Below are positions 46,844-56,155 of a stretch of 64,000 nucleotides of DNA, piece by piece. Each line of letters starts with the position of its first letter. Position 1 is the first letter of the stretch. Under the pieces are notes generated by a model that was not told where the DNA came from, made no database searches, and saw nothing but the letters and a program-made list of their open reading frames with translations. Both the position numbers and the translations under genes were made by a program. Source of the stretch: Pseudomonas orientalis (GTDB lineage: Bacteria > Pseudomonadota > Gammaproteobacteria > Pseudomonadales > Pseudomonadaceae); NCBI RefSeq assembly GCF_022807995.1, contig NZ_CP094351.1, forward strand, positions 837,001 through 901,000. Direction: 5' to 3'.

Positions 46844-47257
46844 ATGCGTCAGAAAGGCTTTACCTTGATCGAGTTGTTGATCGTCGTGGCAATCATCGGC
46901 ATTTTGGCCACGATTGGCTTGCCCATGTACACCAAGCACCAGGCCAAGGCCAAGTTCACGGCCGGGTTGGCGGAAATCAGTGCGTTGAAGGCCGGCTACG
47001 AAGATGTCATTAACCAGGGCGCCGTGCCCACGGTGCCGTCGATTGGCGGCAAGAGCCCCACGGCCAATTGCAAGGTCGATGTGACAGGAGATGTCGCCAC
47101 GGGCAGCGGCTCCATCAGCTGTGAAATCCTTGATGCGCCTGCTCCCGTGCTGGGCAAGACGATCACCTTGACGCGCAGCGCCACCAGCGGCTGGACGTGC
47201 GCAACCACCGCCGAGGCGCAATACGTGGCCAAGGGTTGTGGCGCCAACGGCGCATAA
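46844..47257 (+). CDS. pilA: Type IV major pilin PilA
   Basis: 137 residues. Leader MRQKG followed by FTLIELLIVVAIIGILATIGLPMY with Glu at +5. Four Cys (NCKV, SCEI, WTCATT, KGCG) suggest two disulfides, the last forming the D-loop. It is cleaved by PilD. ATG 46844 follows GGAGAGTGAAAGTG. I did not find a convincing sigma-54 -24/-12 pair upstream. tRNA-Thr lies 65 bases downstream, an arrangement also seen in P. aeruginosa. Confidence 0.95.
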   Translation: MRQKGFTLIELLIVVAIIGILATIGLPMYTKHQAKAKFTAGLAEISALKAGYEDVINQGAVPTVPSIGGKSPTANCKVDVTGDVATGSGSISCEILDAPAPVLGKTITLTRSATSGWTCATTAEAQYVAKGCGANGA

Positions 47258-47321
47258 CGGCTGCCGGGCGGTGAGCGAGCTGGTTGCCGCATGTCCAATG
47301 CGGTGCTAGCTTTAGCCCACC

Positions 47322-47397
47322 GCCCGTGTAGCTCAGCCGGTAGAGCAGCGCACTCGTAACGCGAAGGTCGCAGGTTCGATTCCTGTCTCGGGCACCA
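47322..47397 (+). tRNA. tRNA-Thr (CGT)
   Basis: 76 bases with encoded CCA. D-arm AGCTCAGCCGGTAGAGC, anticodon loop CTCGTAA (CGT), T-arm AGGTTCGATTCC. One T-T mismatch is seen in the acceptor stem (GCCCGTG/CTCGGGC). It sits after pilA, the site where pilin alleles are exchanged in P. aeruginosa. Confidence 0.97.
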
Positions 47398-47570
47398 AGG
47401 CAACACTGTTTCAAGAGCATGTTTCAAGAGCATGTTTCAAAGGCACTGTTTTCAGATGATCCCAGAATGGTTCTGAAGGCCAGACGAGCCGGCATTCGCG
47501 CCCGCTCTTTCGTATCTGCGCAACCTTGATGACCCAGATGCATCCCCATTCCTCGATCTAAGAGAACGAC

Positions 47571-47876
47571 ATGACCACGACTGAGATGACCCAGGAAGTT
47601 CGGCACCAGGCAGCCCTCGACAAATACCTCGAGGCAACGCCGCAGCTCAAAGAAGAGATCAAGGACCTGAGCGCGGACGACCAGCGTGATCAGGTTCAGT
47701 GGGCATTCGAGGACGAGGCAGAGAGCCAGAACCTCCAGCCTTGGGAACTGACCCTCAAATACACCTCTACCCCGGAAGAGTTCGAAGCCTCACGGCTCGC
47801 CTTGCACAAGGAAGCGGCCGAAGTGCTGGGTGTCGAATGGGAAGAGTACTGCGAGATGAACAATCTTGTAGTCTAA
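47571..47876 (+). CDS. Small acidic conserved protein, function unknown
   Basis: 101 residues, strongly acidic and helical: LDKYLEATPQLKEEIKDLSADDQRDQ, QWAFEDEAESQ, EEFEASRLALHKEAAEVLGVEWEEY. It resembles a family of small acidic Pseudomonas proteins (possibly DUF6388), but I am not certain. No signal peptide or membrane segment. It lies alone between tRNA-Thr and nadC, followed ten bases later by a REP pair of a different family. Confidence 0.72.
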   Translation: MTTTEMTQEVRHQAALDKYLEATPQLKEEIKDLSADDQRDQVQWAFEDEAESQNLQPWELTLKYTSTPEEFEASRLALHKEAAEVLGVEWEEYCEMNNLVV

Positions 47877-47885
47877 ACGCCGCCA

Positions 47886-47983
47886 GTAGGAGCGAGCTTG
47901 CTCGCGAAAAACGTTAACGATAACGCGTGACATCCGAGTGCACGCGCTGCCTTTGAGTTTTTCGCGAGCAAGCTCGCTCCTAC
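47886..47983. repeat. REP pair of a second family (GTAGGAGCGAGC type)
   Basis: GTAGGAGCGAGCTTGCTCGC and its reverse complement GCGAGCAAGCTCGCTCCTAC flank a roughly 50-base centre with TTTTTCGCGAG/CTCGCGAAAAA extensions. This is a different REP class from the eight GTGGGAGG elements and lies between the small acidic gene and nadC. Confidence 0.92.
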
Positions 47984-47995
47984 AGCCAAGGCTCT

Positions 47996-48844
47996 TTAGA
48001 TACTCAGCCGCATCGATAAATCCACGGCCTTCACATCCTTGGTCATCGCGCCAATGGAGATGTAGTCAACACCGGTCTCGGCGATGGGCAGCAGGGTGCT
48101 TTCATTGATGCCGCCGCTGGCTTCCAGCTTGGCCACGCCCGCGTTCAGCCGCACGGCTTCGCGCATGTCGTCCAGGCTCAGTTCATCCAACATGACGATA
48201 TCGGCGCCCGCCGCCAATGCTTCGCGCAACTCCTCCAGGCTTTCCACTTCGACCTCCACCGGCTTGCCCGGCGCGATTTTGTGGGCCGCGCTGATAGCCT
48301 GGGCAATGCCCCCGCACGCGGCGATATGGTTTTCCTTGATCAGGAAGGCGTCATACAGCCCGATGCGATGATTGTGGCAACCGCCGCAGGTGACCGCGTA
48401 TTTCTGCGCCAGGCGCAGGCCCGGCAATGTCTTGCGCGTGTCCAGCAGCTTGACCTGGGTGCTGGCGACGAAATCCGCCAGGTATCGGGCACGGGTGGCA
48501 ACACCTGACAGCATTTGCAGAAAATTCAGCGCACTGCGTTCACCAGTGAGCAGCGAGCGCGCCGGGCCTTCAAGGTGAAACAGCGGTTGGTTGGGACTGA
48601 CGCGTTCACCATCGGCCACCTGCCAATGCACGGCGACGCGTGGGTCCAGTTGGCGGAATACCGTATCCACCCAGGCCGTCCCGGCGACAACGGCCGCATC
48701 GCGGGTAATGATCGTGGCCTTGGCCAGCCGTTCGGCCGGGATCAACTGTGCGGTGATATCACCACTGCCGATGTCTTCCAGCAGTGCGCGGCGCACGTTG
48801 GCTTCGATTTCGGCGGCGAGGTCGGCAAGACGCAGGTTCGGCAT
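47996..48844 (-). CDS. nadC: Nicotinate-nucleotide pyrophosphorylase (carboxylating)
   Basis: 282 residues. Quinolinate phosphoribosyltransferase with [15 protein letters not shown] near residue 20, [22 protein letters not shown] in the middle and the C-terminal [11 protein letters not shown] block. It makes nicotinate mononucleotide from quinolinate and PRPP. The start MPNLRLADL at 48844 is standard. A TATAAT -10 box is at 48872-48877 (minus strand). It is divergent from DUF1631-ampDE. Confidence 0.97.
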   Translation of the reverse strand: MPNLRLADLAAEIEANVRRALLEDIGSGDITAQLIPAERLAKATIITRDAAVVAGTAWVDTVFRQLDPRVAVHWQVADGERVSPNQPLFHLEGPARSLLTGERSALNFLQMLSGVATRARYLADFVASTQVKLLDTRKTLPGLRLAQKYAVTCGGCHNHRIGLYDAFLIKENHIAACGGIAQAISAAHKIAPGKPVEVEVESLEELREALAAGADIVMLDELSLDDMREAVRLNAGVAKLEASGGINESTLLPIAETGVDYISIGAMTKDVKAVDLSMRLSI

Positions 48845-49087
48845 AACGGGCTCCACAGACAAAGTGCCAGGATTATAGGGGCTGCGTGGACTCGAACCCA
48901 GCCTCGTCACTCATTTACCGCGCAGGGCAGAGTTTACTGGCGCAACGCCCCTGATTTGCCGATAATCTCGCGCCTTGCAATTGGCGTCATAGCTTTGACG
49001 TCCTGATGGTGACCGGTATCTGCAGCGCCCAGAAGCCCTGAGTCCGTTACTTGCCCATCTAAACACCCGCCGTTTCAGGAGGCCAGG

Positions 49088-51244
49088 ATGCACAATGACG
49101 GGAAGGTGGTGCCTATCAAGCAGGCACAGGCCACGCCATCGCCGCTCGCACGTCTGCCGGTGGTGGTGGTGCAAGTGCGTGACAAAGCGGCGCAGCAGTT
49201 GCAACAGGGGTTGCAGGAGCTGTTCGATAACGCCGACGACACCCTGTTCGAAATGGCCGACAAGTCCCGCAGCACGGTTGACCAGCATATTTTCTTTGAG
49301 GCCATGCGCGACCTGCGCCTCAAGCGCAAGAACTTCGAGCGCGTGTTCATGGAGCAACTGTATGCCGTCTTTGCCGCACTGAGCCAGGCCGATAGCGGCG
49401 AGTTGCATCCGGTGCCAGTGGTGTCCTACGAGATGGCGGGCGCTACCCGGGCGGATGACCGGGAAAAAGCCGTGGCACTGGAGGCAATGCTCGGTCGGGT
49501 GCAACACCGTGACGGCTTGGCGCTCGGACAACTGAGCGCGCGCTTGAGTGAAGTGCTGGGCAGGCCCATGACCGATCATGAGAATCCTCTGGGCCCTGCA
49601 CGGCTTTGCCAGTTTTTTTTGCAGGCGGGGCGCAGTCTGGGGGTGGAGATCCGGGTCAAGCTGATCATGCTCAAGCTTTTTGAGAAATACGTGCTCAGCG
49701 ATGCCGACCAGCTCTATGGTGAAGCCAATCAACTGCTGGTTGCCACCGGGGTCCTGCCTGGACTCAAGAGCGTGCCATCCCGTCGTGCGGGTGGGCGCGC
49801 GGCGCGTGAGCGTCAGCACCAGGCTCGTCCGTCGACCGCCGAACCCCCTTGTGACGAAAACGGCGTGGAGGCCTTTACCGCCTTGCAAGCGTTGCTGGTC
49901 GGTGTGCGCGGCAGCGTAGCGCCGACCCTTGAAGCCAGCGCGCAACCGCAACCCATCGCCAGCCGAGACCTGCTGCGCCTGCTGTCGCATTTGCAGCAAT
50001 ATGTACCGGAACCTGGGGCCGAGGACGATTTCGACCTGCGCAACCAGCTCGCACAGTTGCTGACCCGGGGCAGCGTCAAGAGCGGCAAGTCGCGGGTGCT
50101 GGAGGCGGCCGACGAGGATGTGATCAACCTCGTCGCGCTGCTTTTTGAGTTCATCCTCAATGACCGCAGTGTTCCCCACGCCTTCAAAGCCCTGATCGCT
50201 CGCTTGCAGATTCCGATACTGAAAGTCGCCGTTCTGGACACGAGCCTGTTCAGTTGCCCCGGGCATCCGGCGCGATGCCTGCTCAATCAGATCGCCAGCG
50301 CCGCCATGGGTTGCAGCCCGCGCAATGGCTATCAGAACGACAGCCTGTACCTGCGTATCGAACAGGTCATCCAGCGCCTGTTGAATGAGTTCATCGAAGA
50401 CCCGGCGATTTTTTCGCAGTTACTGGCGCAATTCAGCACATTCATCAATCAAGAACAGCAACGCAGTGAGTTGCTTGAGCAGCACACCCGTGACGTCGAG
50501 GAAGGGCGCCTGCGTACCGAGGTCGCTCGCCAGCGCGTGGCGCAAGCGCTGAACCGCCGGTTATCGGGCAAGGTGCTGCCGCCGTTCGTGGTGCAATTTG
50601 TGCAACACACCTGGAGTCAGGTGCTGTTGCTGGCCAATCTCAAGCACGGCGAACACTCGGTGCAGTGGCAGACCGGGCTGCGCACCATGGATGAATTGAT
50701 CTGGAGCGTCGGCCTGCATGAAGACACCGAGGCGGGCCGGCATCTGCTGGAGCAATTGCCGGGGTTGCTCAAGTCGTTGCGTGACGGGCTGGCCAGTGCG
50801 GCGTTTGATCCTTTCAGCACACGTGAGTTCTTTTTACGCTTGCAGAACGTACATGTTCAAACCTGTGAAGGTGAGGGCGGCGACGGACTGATTGAAGTTC
50901 GCGAACCCTTCGTTCTCGGCACCCAGTTGCCGGACGCCGTCGAAGACCTGCCGCATGATGGCCCGGATCTGCTCAAGGTCCACCAACTGCGGATCGGCGG
51001 TTGGGTGGAGTTCCAACAGGACGAGCACACAATGCTGCGGTGCAAGCTCACGGCGATCATGGCGCCGAACCATCGTTATATTTTCGTCAGCCGTACGGGG
51101 CTCAAGGTCCTGGAGAAAACCCCCGGGCAACTGGCTGCGGCTTTCAAGCGCGGCGCTCTGCGCAGCCTGGACGAGGGTCTGCTGTTCGACCGCGCGCTGG
51201 CTGCGGTGATGGGCAACCTGCGTCAACTCAATCGCCGCAAGTGA
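49088..51244 (+). CDS. DUF1631 domain protein
   Basis: 718 residues, soluble. The DUF1631 family is often mis-annotated as thymidine phosphorylase. Recognisable are the N-terminal helical region FDNADDTLFEMADKSRSTVDQ, a central ANRQ-like helix block, and a C-terminal part (about residue 620 on) with VGGWVEFQQ-like beta pattern (IGGWVEFQQDEHTMLRCKLTA) that recalls PilZ-like barrels. No catalytic motif can be named. Its position between nadC and ampD is conserved in Pseudomonas. Confidence 0.88.
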   Translation: MHNDGKVVPIKQAQATPSPLARLPVVVVQVRDKAAQQLQQGLQELFDNADDTLFEMADKSRSTVDQHIFFEAMRDLRLKRKNFERVFMEQLYAVFAALSQADSGELHPVPVVSYEMAGATRADDREKAVALEAMLGRVQHRDGLALGQLSARLSEVLGRPMTDHENPLGPARLCQFFLQAGRSLGVEIRVKLIMLKLFEKYVLSDADQLYGEANQLLVATGVLPGLKSVPSRRAGGRAARERQHQARPSTAEPPCDENGVEAFTALQALLVGVRGSVAPTLEASAQPQPIASRDLLRLLSHLQQYVPEPGAEDDFDLRNQLAQLLTRGSVKSGKSRVLEAADEDVINLVALLFEFILNDRSVPHAFKALIARLQIPILKVAVLDTSLFSCPGHPARCLLNQIASAAMGCSPRNGYQNDSLYLRIEQVIQRLLNEFIEDPAIFSQLLAQFSTFINQEQQRSELLEQHTRDVEEGRLRTEVARQRVAQALNRRLSGKVLPPFVVQFVQHTWSQVLLLANLKHGEHSVQWQTGLRTMDELIWSVGLHEDTEAGRHLLEQLPGLLKSLRDGLASAAFDPFSTREFFLRLQNVHVQTCEGEGGDGLIEVREPFVLGTQLPDAVEDLPHDGPDLLKVHQLRIGGWVEFQQDEHTMLRCKLTAIMAPNHRYIFVSRTGLKVLEKTPGQLAAAFKRGALRSLDEGLLFDRALAAVMGNLRQLNRRK

Positions 51245-51305
51245 TCGCAAGCGCAGGGCGGAACGCGGCATACTGGTAACACTTCGTCTCATTCAAGGAG
51301 CCTGT

Positions 51306-51869
51306 ATGCAGTTGGACCCCGTCAGTGGTTGGTTGGAGGGTATTCGCCATTGCCCTTCGCCCAACTTCAACGAGCGCCCGGCAGGCGAGGTATCGCTGTT
51401 GGTGATACATAACATCAGCTTGCCCCCGGGGCAGTTCGACACCGGTAAGGTGCAGGAATTTTTCCAGAATCGCCTGGATGTAACGGAGCACGTCTACTTT
51501 GAAGGGATCGTCCACCTACGGGTCTCTGCGCATTTTCTGATTGAGCGCGACGGTGCCGTGACGCAGTTTGTGGCGTGTCGGGACCGGGCCTGGCACGCGG
51601 GGGTTTCCAGCTTTGACGGTCGGGACACCTGCAACGATTTTTCGTTGGGCATCGAGCTCGAAGGCACGGACGATCTGCCGTTCACCGATGCCCAGTACCA
51701 GGCGCTGATTGAGCTGACGCGCCAGTTGCTTGCAGCCTACCCTGCGATCACCCTTGAACGTATCTGCGGTCACAGCGACATCGCTCCCGGCCGCAAAACC
51801 GATCCGGGCCCGGCTTTTGATTGGAAGCGCTTTCGTGGCGCGCTGCAGGATGGAGGACACAAACTATGA
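51306..51869 (+). CDS. ampD: 1,6-anhydro-N-acetylmuramyl-L-alanine amidase AmpD
   Basis: 187 residues. Zinc ligands His35 (LLVIHNIS), His156 (ICGHSDIAPG) and Asp166 (RKTDPGPAFDW) are all present, so the enzyme should be active. It cleaves anhydromuropeptides in the cytoplasm during peptidoglycan recycling, and its loss derepresses ampC. AAGGAG stands before the ATG. It is coupled to ampE by a 4-base overlap. Confidence 0.98.
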   Translation: MQLDPVSGWLEGIRHCPSPNFNERPAGEVSLLVIHNISLPPGQFDTGKVQEFFQNRLDVTEHVYFEGIVHLRVSAHFLIERDGAVTQFVACRDRAWHAGVSSFDGRDTCNDFSLGIELEGTDDLPFTDAQYQALIELTRQLLAAYPAITLERICGHSDIAPGRKTDPGPAFDWKRFRGALQDGGHKL

Positions 51870-52702
51870 GTTTCCTGGTGCTGGTGCTGGCGGTGTGGAT
51901 CGAGAAGTTCTCGGCCTTGCGTCAGCGGTTGCAGCGCGACGGCGGCTGGCTGCGTGAGCTGGCCAAGCTTGAATCGAGCCCGCGCATGGGCAAGCGGCCC
52001 TGGCTGATCCTGCTCGTGCTGGTGGTGCTGCCGGTGGCGCTGCTGGGCTTGCTGCTGCTCGTGCTGGAGCCCGTGGCCTATGGCTTGTTGGCATTGCCGG
52101 TGCACGTGCTGGTGGTGATCTACAGCCTGGGCCGTGGCGATCTGTTGGCCGGGTTGGGACCGTTTCGCGATGCGTGGCGTCGTGGGGATCTGCAAGCCGC
52201 CGAGCATGTGGCCGAACGTGACCTGAAGCTGGGTGCCGACAGTGGCGAGCAATTGCTCGAGCGGGTGCAAGGCTATTTGCTGTGGCAGGCGTACCAGAGC
52301 TTTTTTGCGGTGATTTTCTGGTATTTCCTGCTGGGCCCGGTGGCTGCTCTGGCCTATCGCCTGCTGGCGCTGGCCAGTGAGCACAGCCAGAATCCCTTGG
52401 TAGCCGAACGCGCCACGCAAATGCGCCACGCCTTTGACTGGCTGCCGGTGCGCCTGCTGGCGGCGAGCTTTGCCCTGGTGGGCAATTTTGTCGGGGTCAG
52501 TCGGGTCATGCTCCACGAATTGCTGAGCTGGGATATCAGCGCTGCACGGCTGGTCGAAAAGGTCGGCCTGGCCGCCGCGGAAATACCGCCGCCGGTGGTG
52601 GGCGCCGAAGGTATCACCAGTCTGGATCAGCTGTGGGAACTGCTGCTGCGTGCGGCGGTGTTGTGGTATGCCGGGTTTGCAATCTGGACCGTATTGCCCT
52701 GA
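51866..52702 (+). CDS. ampE: Beta-lactamase induction membrane protein AmpE
   Basis: 278 residues with about four hydrophobic segments (start MSFLVLVLAVWIEKF, then PWLILLVLVVLPVALLG and others). It matches the AmpE inner-membrane family encoded with ampD. The exact role is not settled; it is thought to act with AmpD in cell-wall recycling or signalling. A short hairpin at 52709-52729 follows the gene. Confidence 0.95.
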   Translation: MSFLVLVLAVWIEKFSALRQRLQRDGGWLRELAKLESSPRMGKRPWLILLVLVVLPVALLGLLLLVLEPVAYGLLALPVHVLVVIYSLGRGDLLAGLGPFRDAWRRGDLQAAEHVAERDLKLGADSGEQLLERVQGYLLWQAYQSFFAVIFWYFLLGPVAALAYRLLALASEHSQNPLVAERATQMRHAFDWLPVRLLAASFALVGNFVGVSRVMLHELLSWDISAARLVEKVGLAAAEIPPPVVGAEGITSLDQLWELLLRAAVLWYAGFAIWTVLP

Positions 52703-52708
52703 GACAAC

Positions 52709-52729
52709 CGGCAGGGGCAACCCCTGCCG
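52709..52729 (+). terminator. Hairpin after ampE, weak terminator
   Basis: Perfect 9-bp stem CGGCAGGGG / CCCCTGCCG with loop CAA, but followed by TTAACCTT rather than a clean T-run. It may end the ampDE transcript inefficiently. Confidence 0.5.
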
Positions 52730-52844
52730 TTAACCTTACGTTACAAAACTCTCTTTCAAATTGAGCTATACAGACAGGGCGCCCAATAGTGGCTATTTGC
52801 CGCCGCCCTGCGCCTCAATAAAAATAAAGAAGGGGAGATCACCT

Positions 52845-54875
52845 GTGAAGCGCTTGCTCTATCCCGCCGTCGCGTTGATGAATCGCCTGAGTTTCGGCCT
52901 GAAGTTCAGTCTGATCAGCGTGCTGTTCCTGCTGCCGATGCTGGCGACCAACTATTACCTGGTGCGTGACGCCTGGGCCGAGTTCCAGGGGACTCGCGTT
53001 GAACTGCAAAGCCTCGATCTGCTTGGCAGCAGCCTGGTGGTGCGTCGCGAGCTGGAAGCGCTGAATAACCTGGTGCAGATCAACGCGGCCCTCGGCCAGT
53101 CCGGAAAGGCTGGCGACCTTGAAGCCAGAATCCATGCCCTGGAGCAGAGTGTGCTCGGCCGTGTGCAGGGGCTCAGCGCGATGACTACCGAGCCCGAGCA
53201 GGTTGCCGCCTTCGATGCCAAGCGTGACGAACTGATCGCTGCGTTCAAGGCTCAACAACAGGAAACGTCACTGCTCAACAAAACTGCGATGATCGGCAAA
53301 TTGCTCAACCAGGCCCAGATACTCAGCCAGATCATCGCCAGTCAATCGGGCTTGAGCCGGGATTCGCAGAGCGATCTGCGCCAGCTCAGCGAGCTGATCA
53401 TCGCCGTCACCCCACACGTCACGCAGTTGCTCGGGGAAGGGCGTGCGATGGGCGCGTATTCCCTGGGCCAGGGCTTTATCAATTCATCCTCCAGCACGCG
53501 CTTTGACGATTTGCTGCAGCAGTTGGAAAAGCTCCAGGGCGAATATGGCCTGAAGCTGCAGGATGCGCTCGGCGCCAGCCATGCCGCGCGGGTGGCGCTT
53601 GATCCCGTGGCGCAAGCCAGCCGGGCCAGCCTCAAGCAGGGCGCTGACCTGTTCGAAGAGCGGGTGGTGGTGGCTGAAACCCTGGACGCGCCGTGGCAGG
53701 CCTTTTATGACGACGTCAGCCAATTGATGGCAAAGACCTATCAACTCGATGACGCCACCCTGGCATTCCTCAAGCAGCAACTGGAGCAACGCCTGGCGCA
53801 AAAGCGTCTGCACATGCTGCTGTTGGTCACGGCGCTGGTGGCGGTATTTGCGCTGATTTTCTACTTGTATGCAGGCTTCTACGCGTCCACGCGCACGACC
53901 TTGCGCAGCCTTGGGGCAATGATGGATAAAGTGGCGGCCGGGGATATGACCGTCAGCTTCGTGGCCGAAAGTCGCGATGAACTGGGGGATCTGGGTCAGG
54001 TATTCAATGGCACCGTGGCCAGGATCCACGACCTGATCGAGCGCGTCGGACACACGGTTGGCCAGGTCGAGCTACAAGCCGGGCAGGTACAGGCGGTCTC
54101 GGCGCAGAGCAATCAGGCGGTGTCCGGCCAGCGCAGCCAGATCGAGCAAGTGGCGACGGCGATGAACCAGATGTCTTCCACCGCTCAGGAAGTGGCGCGC
54201 AGCGCCGCAGCCGCTGTCAGCAGCGCCCGCAGTGTCAACGATGAAACCGTCAGCGGCCGTGGGCTGGTGCAGTCCCAGCAAGGCAGCATTGCGCGCCTGG
54301 CGTCGGAGATCGATGAGTCGGTGCGGGTGATCAACCAGTTGGCTGCCGACAGCCAGTCCATCAGCAGCGTGTTGGACGTGATCAAAAGCATCGCCGAGCA
54401 AACCAATTTGCTGGCGCTCAACGCGGCGATCGAGGCCGCGCGCGCCGGCGAGCAGGGGCGGGGTTTTGCGGTGGTGGCCGACGAGGTGCGTACGCTCGCG
54501 CGGCGTACCCAGCAGTCCACCGAAGAAATCGAACAGATGATCGGGCGCCTGCACAGTGGCGTCGGCGCAGCGGTCAAGGCCATGGGGGCCAGCCATGACA
54601 TGGCCAATGGCACGGTAGGGCAGTCGGAAAAAGTCCAGCAAGCCCTGGAGAACATCCTCGGGGCGGTAGGCATGATCGTCGATCAGAACCAGCAGATCGC
54701 GGCCGCCGTGGAGCAGCAAACGACGGTCGCCCATGAGATCGATCAGAATATCGTCGCCATCCATCGCGCGGGTGAGCACGCCGCCCAGGGGGCCGACCAG
54801 ACCGAAGCGGCCAGCCATCAGTTGTCGCAGCAGGTGATGGAATTGAAGCAATTGATTGGCGCGTTTCGCGTGTAG
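52845..54875 (+). CDS. Methyl-accepting chemotaxis protein
   Basis: 676 residues. Transmembrane segment 1 near 23-43, a long periplasmic sensor region to about 325, transmembrane segment 2 (LHMLLLVTALVAVFALIFYLYAG), HAMP, then a cytoplasmic MA domain with the conserved hairpin tip EAARAGEQGRGFAVVADEVRTLA near 553-575. The GTG start at 52845 follows AGGGGAG. The ligand is unknown. The order ampE-MCP is conserved in Pseudomonas. Confidence 0.95.
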   Translation: MKRLLYPAVALMNRLSFGLKFSLISVLFLLPMLATNYYLVRDAWAEFQGTRVELQSLDLLGSSLVVRRELEALNNLVQINAALGQSGKAGDLEARIHALEQSVLGRVQGLSAMTTEPEQVAAFDAKRDELIAAFKAQQQETSLLNKTAMIGKLLNQAQILSQIIASQSGLSRDSQSDLRQLSELIIAVTPHVTQLLGEGRAMGAYSLGQGFINSSSSTRFDDLLQQLEKLQGEYGLKLQDALGASHAARVALDPVAQASRASLKQGADLFEERVVVAETLDAPWQAFYDDVSQLMAKTYQLDDATLAFLKQQLEQRLAQKRLHMLLLVTALVAVFALIFYLYAGFYASTRTTLRSLGAMMDKVAAGDMTVSFVAESRDELGDLGQVFNGTVARIHDLIERVGHTVGQVELQAGQVQAVSAQSNQAVSGQRSQIEQVATAMNQMSSTAQEVARSAAAAVSSARSVNDETVSGRGLVQSQQGSIARLASEIDESVRVINQLAADSQSISSVLDVIKSIAEQTNLLALNAAIEAARAGEQGRGFAVVADEVRTLARRTQQSTEEIEQMIGRLHSGVGAAVKAMGASHDMANGTVGQSEKVQQALENILGAVGMIVDQNQQIAAAVEQQTTVAHEIDQNIVAIHRAGEHAAQGADQTEAASHQLSQQVMELKQLIGAFRV

Positions 54876-55001
54876 GAATTGTCGGTGGGATTTAACTTGG
54901 CAGGGCGTGGCACTTGTCCTGATTTCGCTGCTGGCCTTTCAAAGCGGCGTGAATAGGTGAAAATTTGTATCACCTGGTCACGGTCTCAAGGAGGCACGGC
55001 G

Positions 55002-55430
55002 ATGGCCGCTGTCATCGGCATCAAAGGGCATTGCGCCCACTGCGACATGACATTTGAACTCAAGCCCTGGCAATTGAATGCCATCGCCATCGACGAACCC
55101 TTCGTCTGTACCTATTGCCACGCGTGTCTGCAGTTGTGTTGCCGAAAGCAGCTGCGGCGCTTTCGTGCCCTCGACCACTGGGCCCTGGTGCCGCCCGGCA
55201 TGATCATGCTGACGTGCGCGACCCTCCTGGCGGCGCTGTTTGCAGAATGGCTGGGGCTGCTCAGTGTGATCGGGCAATTCAACATTTCGCTGGCGACGCT
55301 GTTGATCCACTTTCTGGTGCTGCGCTACGTGCGTCATCGGCAAAGGATGACCTTGAATCTGCAGGCGGTCAGCCGTTTACCAATGGAACAGCTCGCACGC
55401 GTTGCGTGTGCTCGCCTCAGCCAGCCGTGA
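55002..55430 (+). CDS. Small membrane protein with N-terminal zinc-ribbon-like region
   Basis: 142 residues. CAHCDMTFEL, then FVCTYCHACLQLCCRK, giving CxxC-CxxCxxC pairs that look like a zinc ribbon, followed by two transmembrane segments (PPGMIMLTCATLLAALFAEW and ISLATLLIHFLVLRY). AAGGAGG before the ATG supports the start at 55002. I do not recognise a characterised family. Its last 54 bases overlap the convergent tatD-family gene. Confidence 0.75.
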   Translation: MAAVIGIKGHCAHCDMTFELKPWQLNAIAIDEPFVCTYCHACLQLCCRKQLRRFRALDHWALVPPGMIMLTCATLLAALFAEWLGLLSVIGQFNISLATLLIHFLVLRYVRHRQRMTLNLQAVSRLPMEQLARVACARLSQP

Positions 55431-56153
55431 TGCGCTGATGCCCATCCGCTCGGCCAGGGCGCTGCAGATAGCCGGCAAGTGTTGTGGGCTGTTGCGCCGG
55501 CCCGGATACATGGCCGGGGCCATATCGGGCGCGTCGGTCTCCAGCACCACGGCGTCCAGCGGCAATTGGGCCAGCACCTTGTGCATGCGCAAGGCCTGCG
55601 GCCAGGTGGCGGCACCACCCAGGCCCAGCTTGAAACCGAGCTTGATGTACTCGCGGGCTTCTTCCCGGCTGCCGGCGAACGCATGAACGATGCCGCCGCG
55701 CGGCAGGTGGATGCGCTTGAGTGTGGCGATCACCGCCGCGTGACTGCGGCGTACGTGGAGCAAGGCGGGCAGGGCGAAATCCACCGCCAGTTTCAACTGG
55801 GCTTCGAACAGCGCTTGCTGGCGCGCTCGGTCCAGATGCTCAAGAAAGTAATCCAGGCCGATCTCACCCACGGCGCACAGCTGCCGGTGGCCCTGCAGGC
55901 GCGTCAGCCAGTCGCCCAATTCCCGCAGATCGGTCGGACGATGCTCATCGAGATACACCGGGTGCAGGCCGAAGGCGGCGAAAAGGCCTTCATCCTCCAC
56001 CACCAGATCCCACAACCGTTGCCAATTGCGCTGATAAACCCCCAGCACCACCATGCGCCGCACGCCGAGTTGACGGCTGTGGGCGAGGACCTGCGGACGG
56101 TCAGCGTCGAAGTCCGCGAAATCCAGGTGGGTGTGGGTATCGATCAGCTCCAC
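55377..56153 (-). CDS. TatD-family metal-dependent hydrolase
   Basis: 258 residues. The TIM-barrel metal motif DTHTHLDF is at residues 5-12, with GEIGLDYF near 97, LHVRRSH near 133 and LETDAPDM near 205, all ligand-bearing motifs of TatD/YjjV deoxyribonuclease-like hydrolases. The substrate is probably DNA or a small phosphoester; unproven. It starts three bases after the cra stop at the other end and may share its transcript, cra first. Confidence 0.94.
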   Translation of the reverse strand: MELIDTHTHLDFADFDADRPQVLAHSRQLGVRRMVVLGVYQRNWQRLWDLVVEDEGLFAAFGLHPVYLDEHRPTDLRELGDWLTRLQGHRQLCAVGEIGLDYFLEHLDRARQQALFEAQLKLAVDFALPALLHVRRSHAAVIATLKRIHLPRGGIVHAFAGSREEAREYIKLGFKLGLGGAATWPQALRMHKVLAQLPLDAVVLETDAPDMAPAMYPGRRNSPQHLPAICSALAERMGISASRLAEASTRNACELFHW

Positions 56154-56155
56154 GC

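Noticed and set aside
48880..48905. tRNA T-arm-like string (GGTTCGAGTCC on the minus strand) upstream of nadC
   Set aside because: The flanking bases do not form the acceptor, D or anticodon arms. It overlaps the nadC promoter region and is probably chance.
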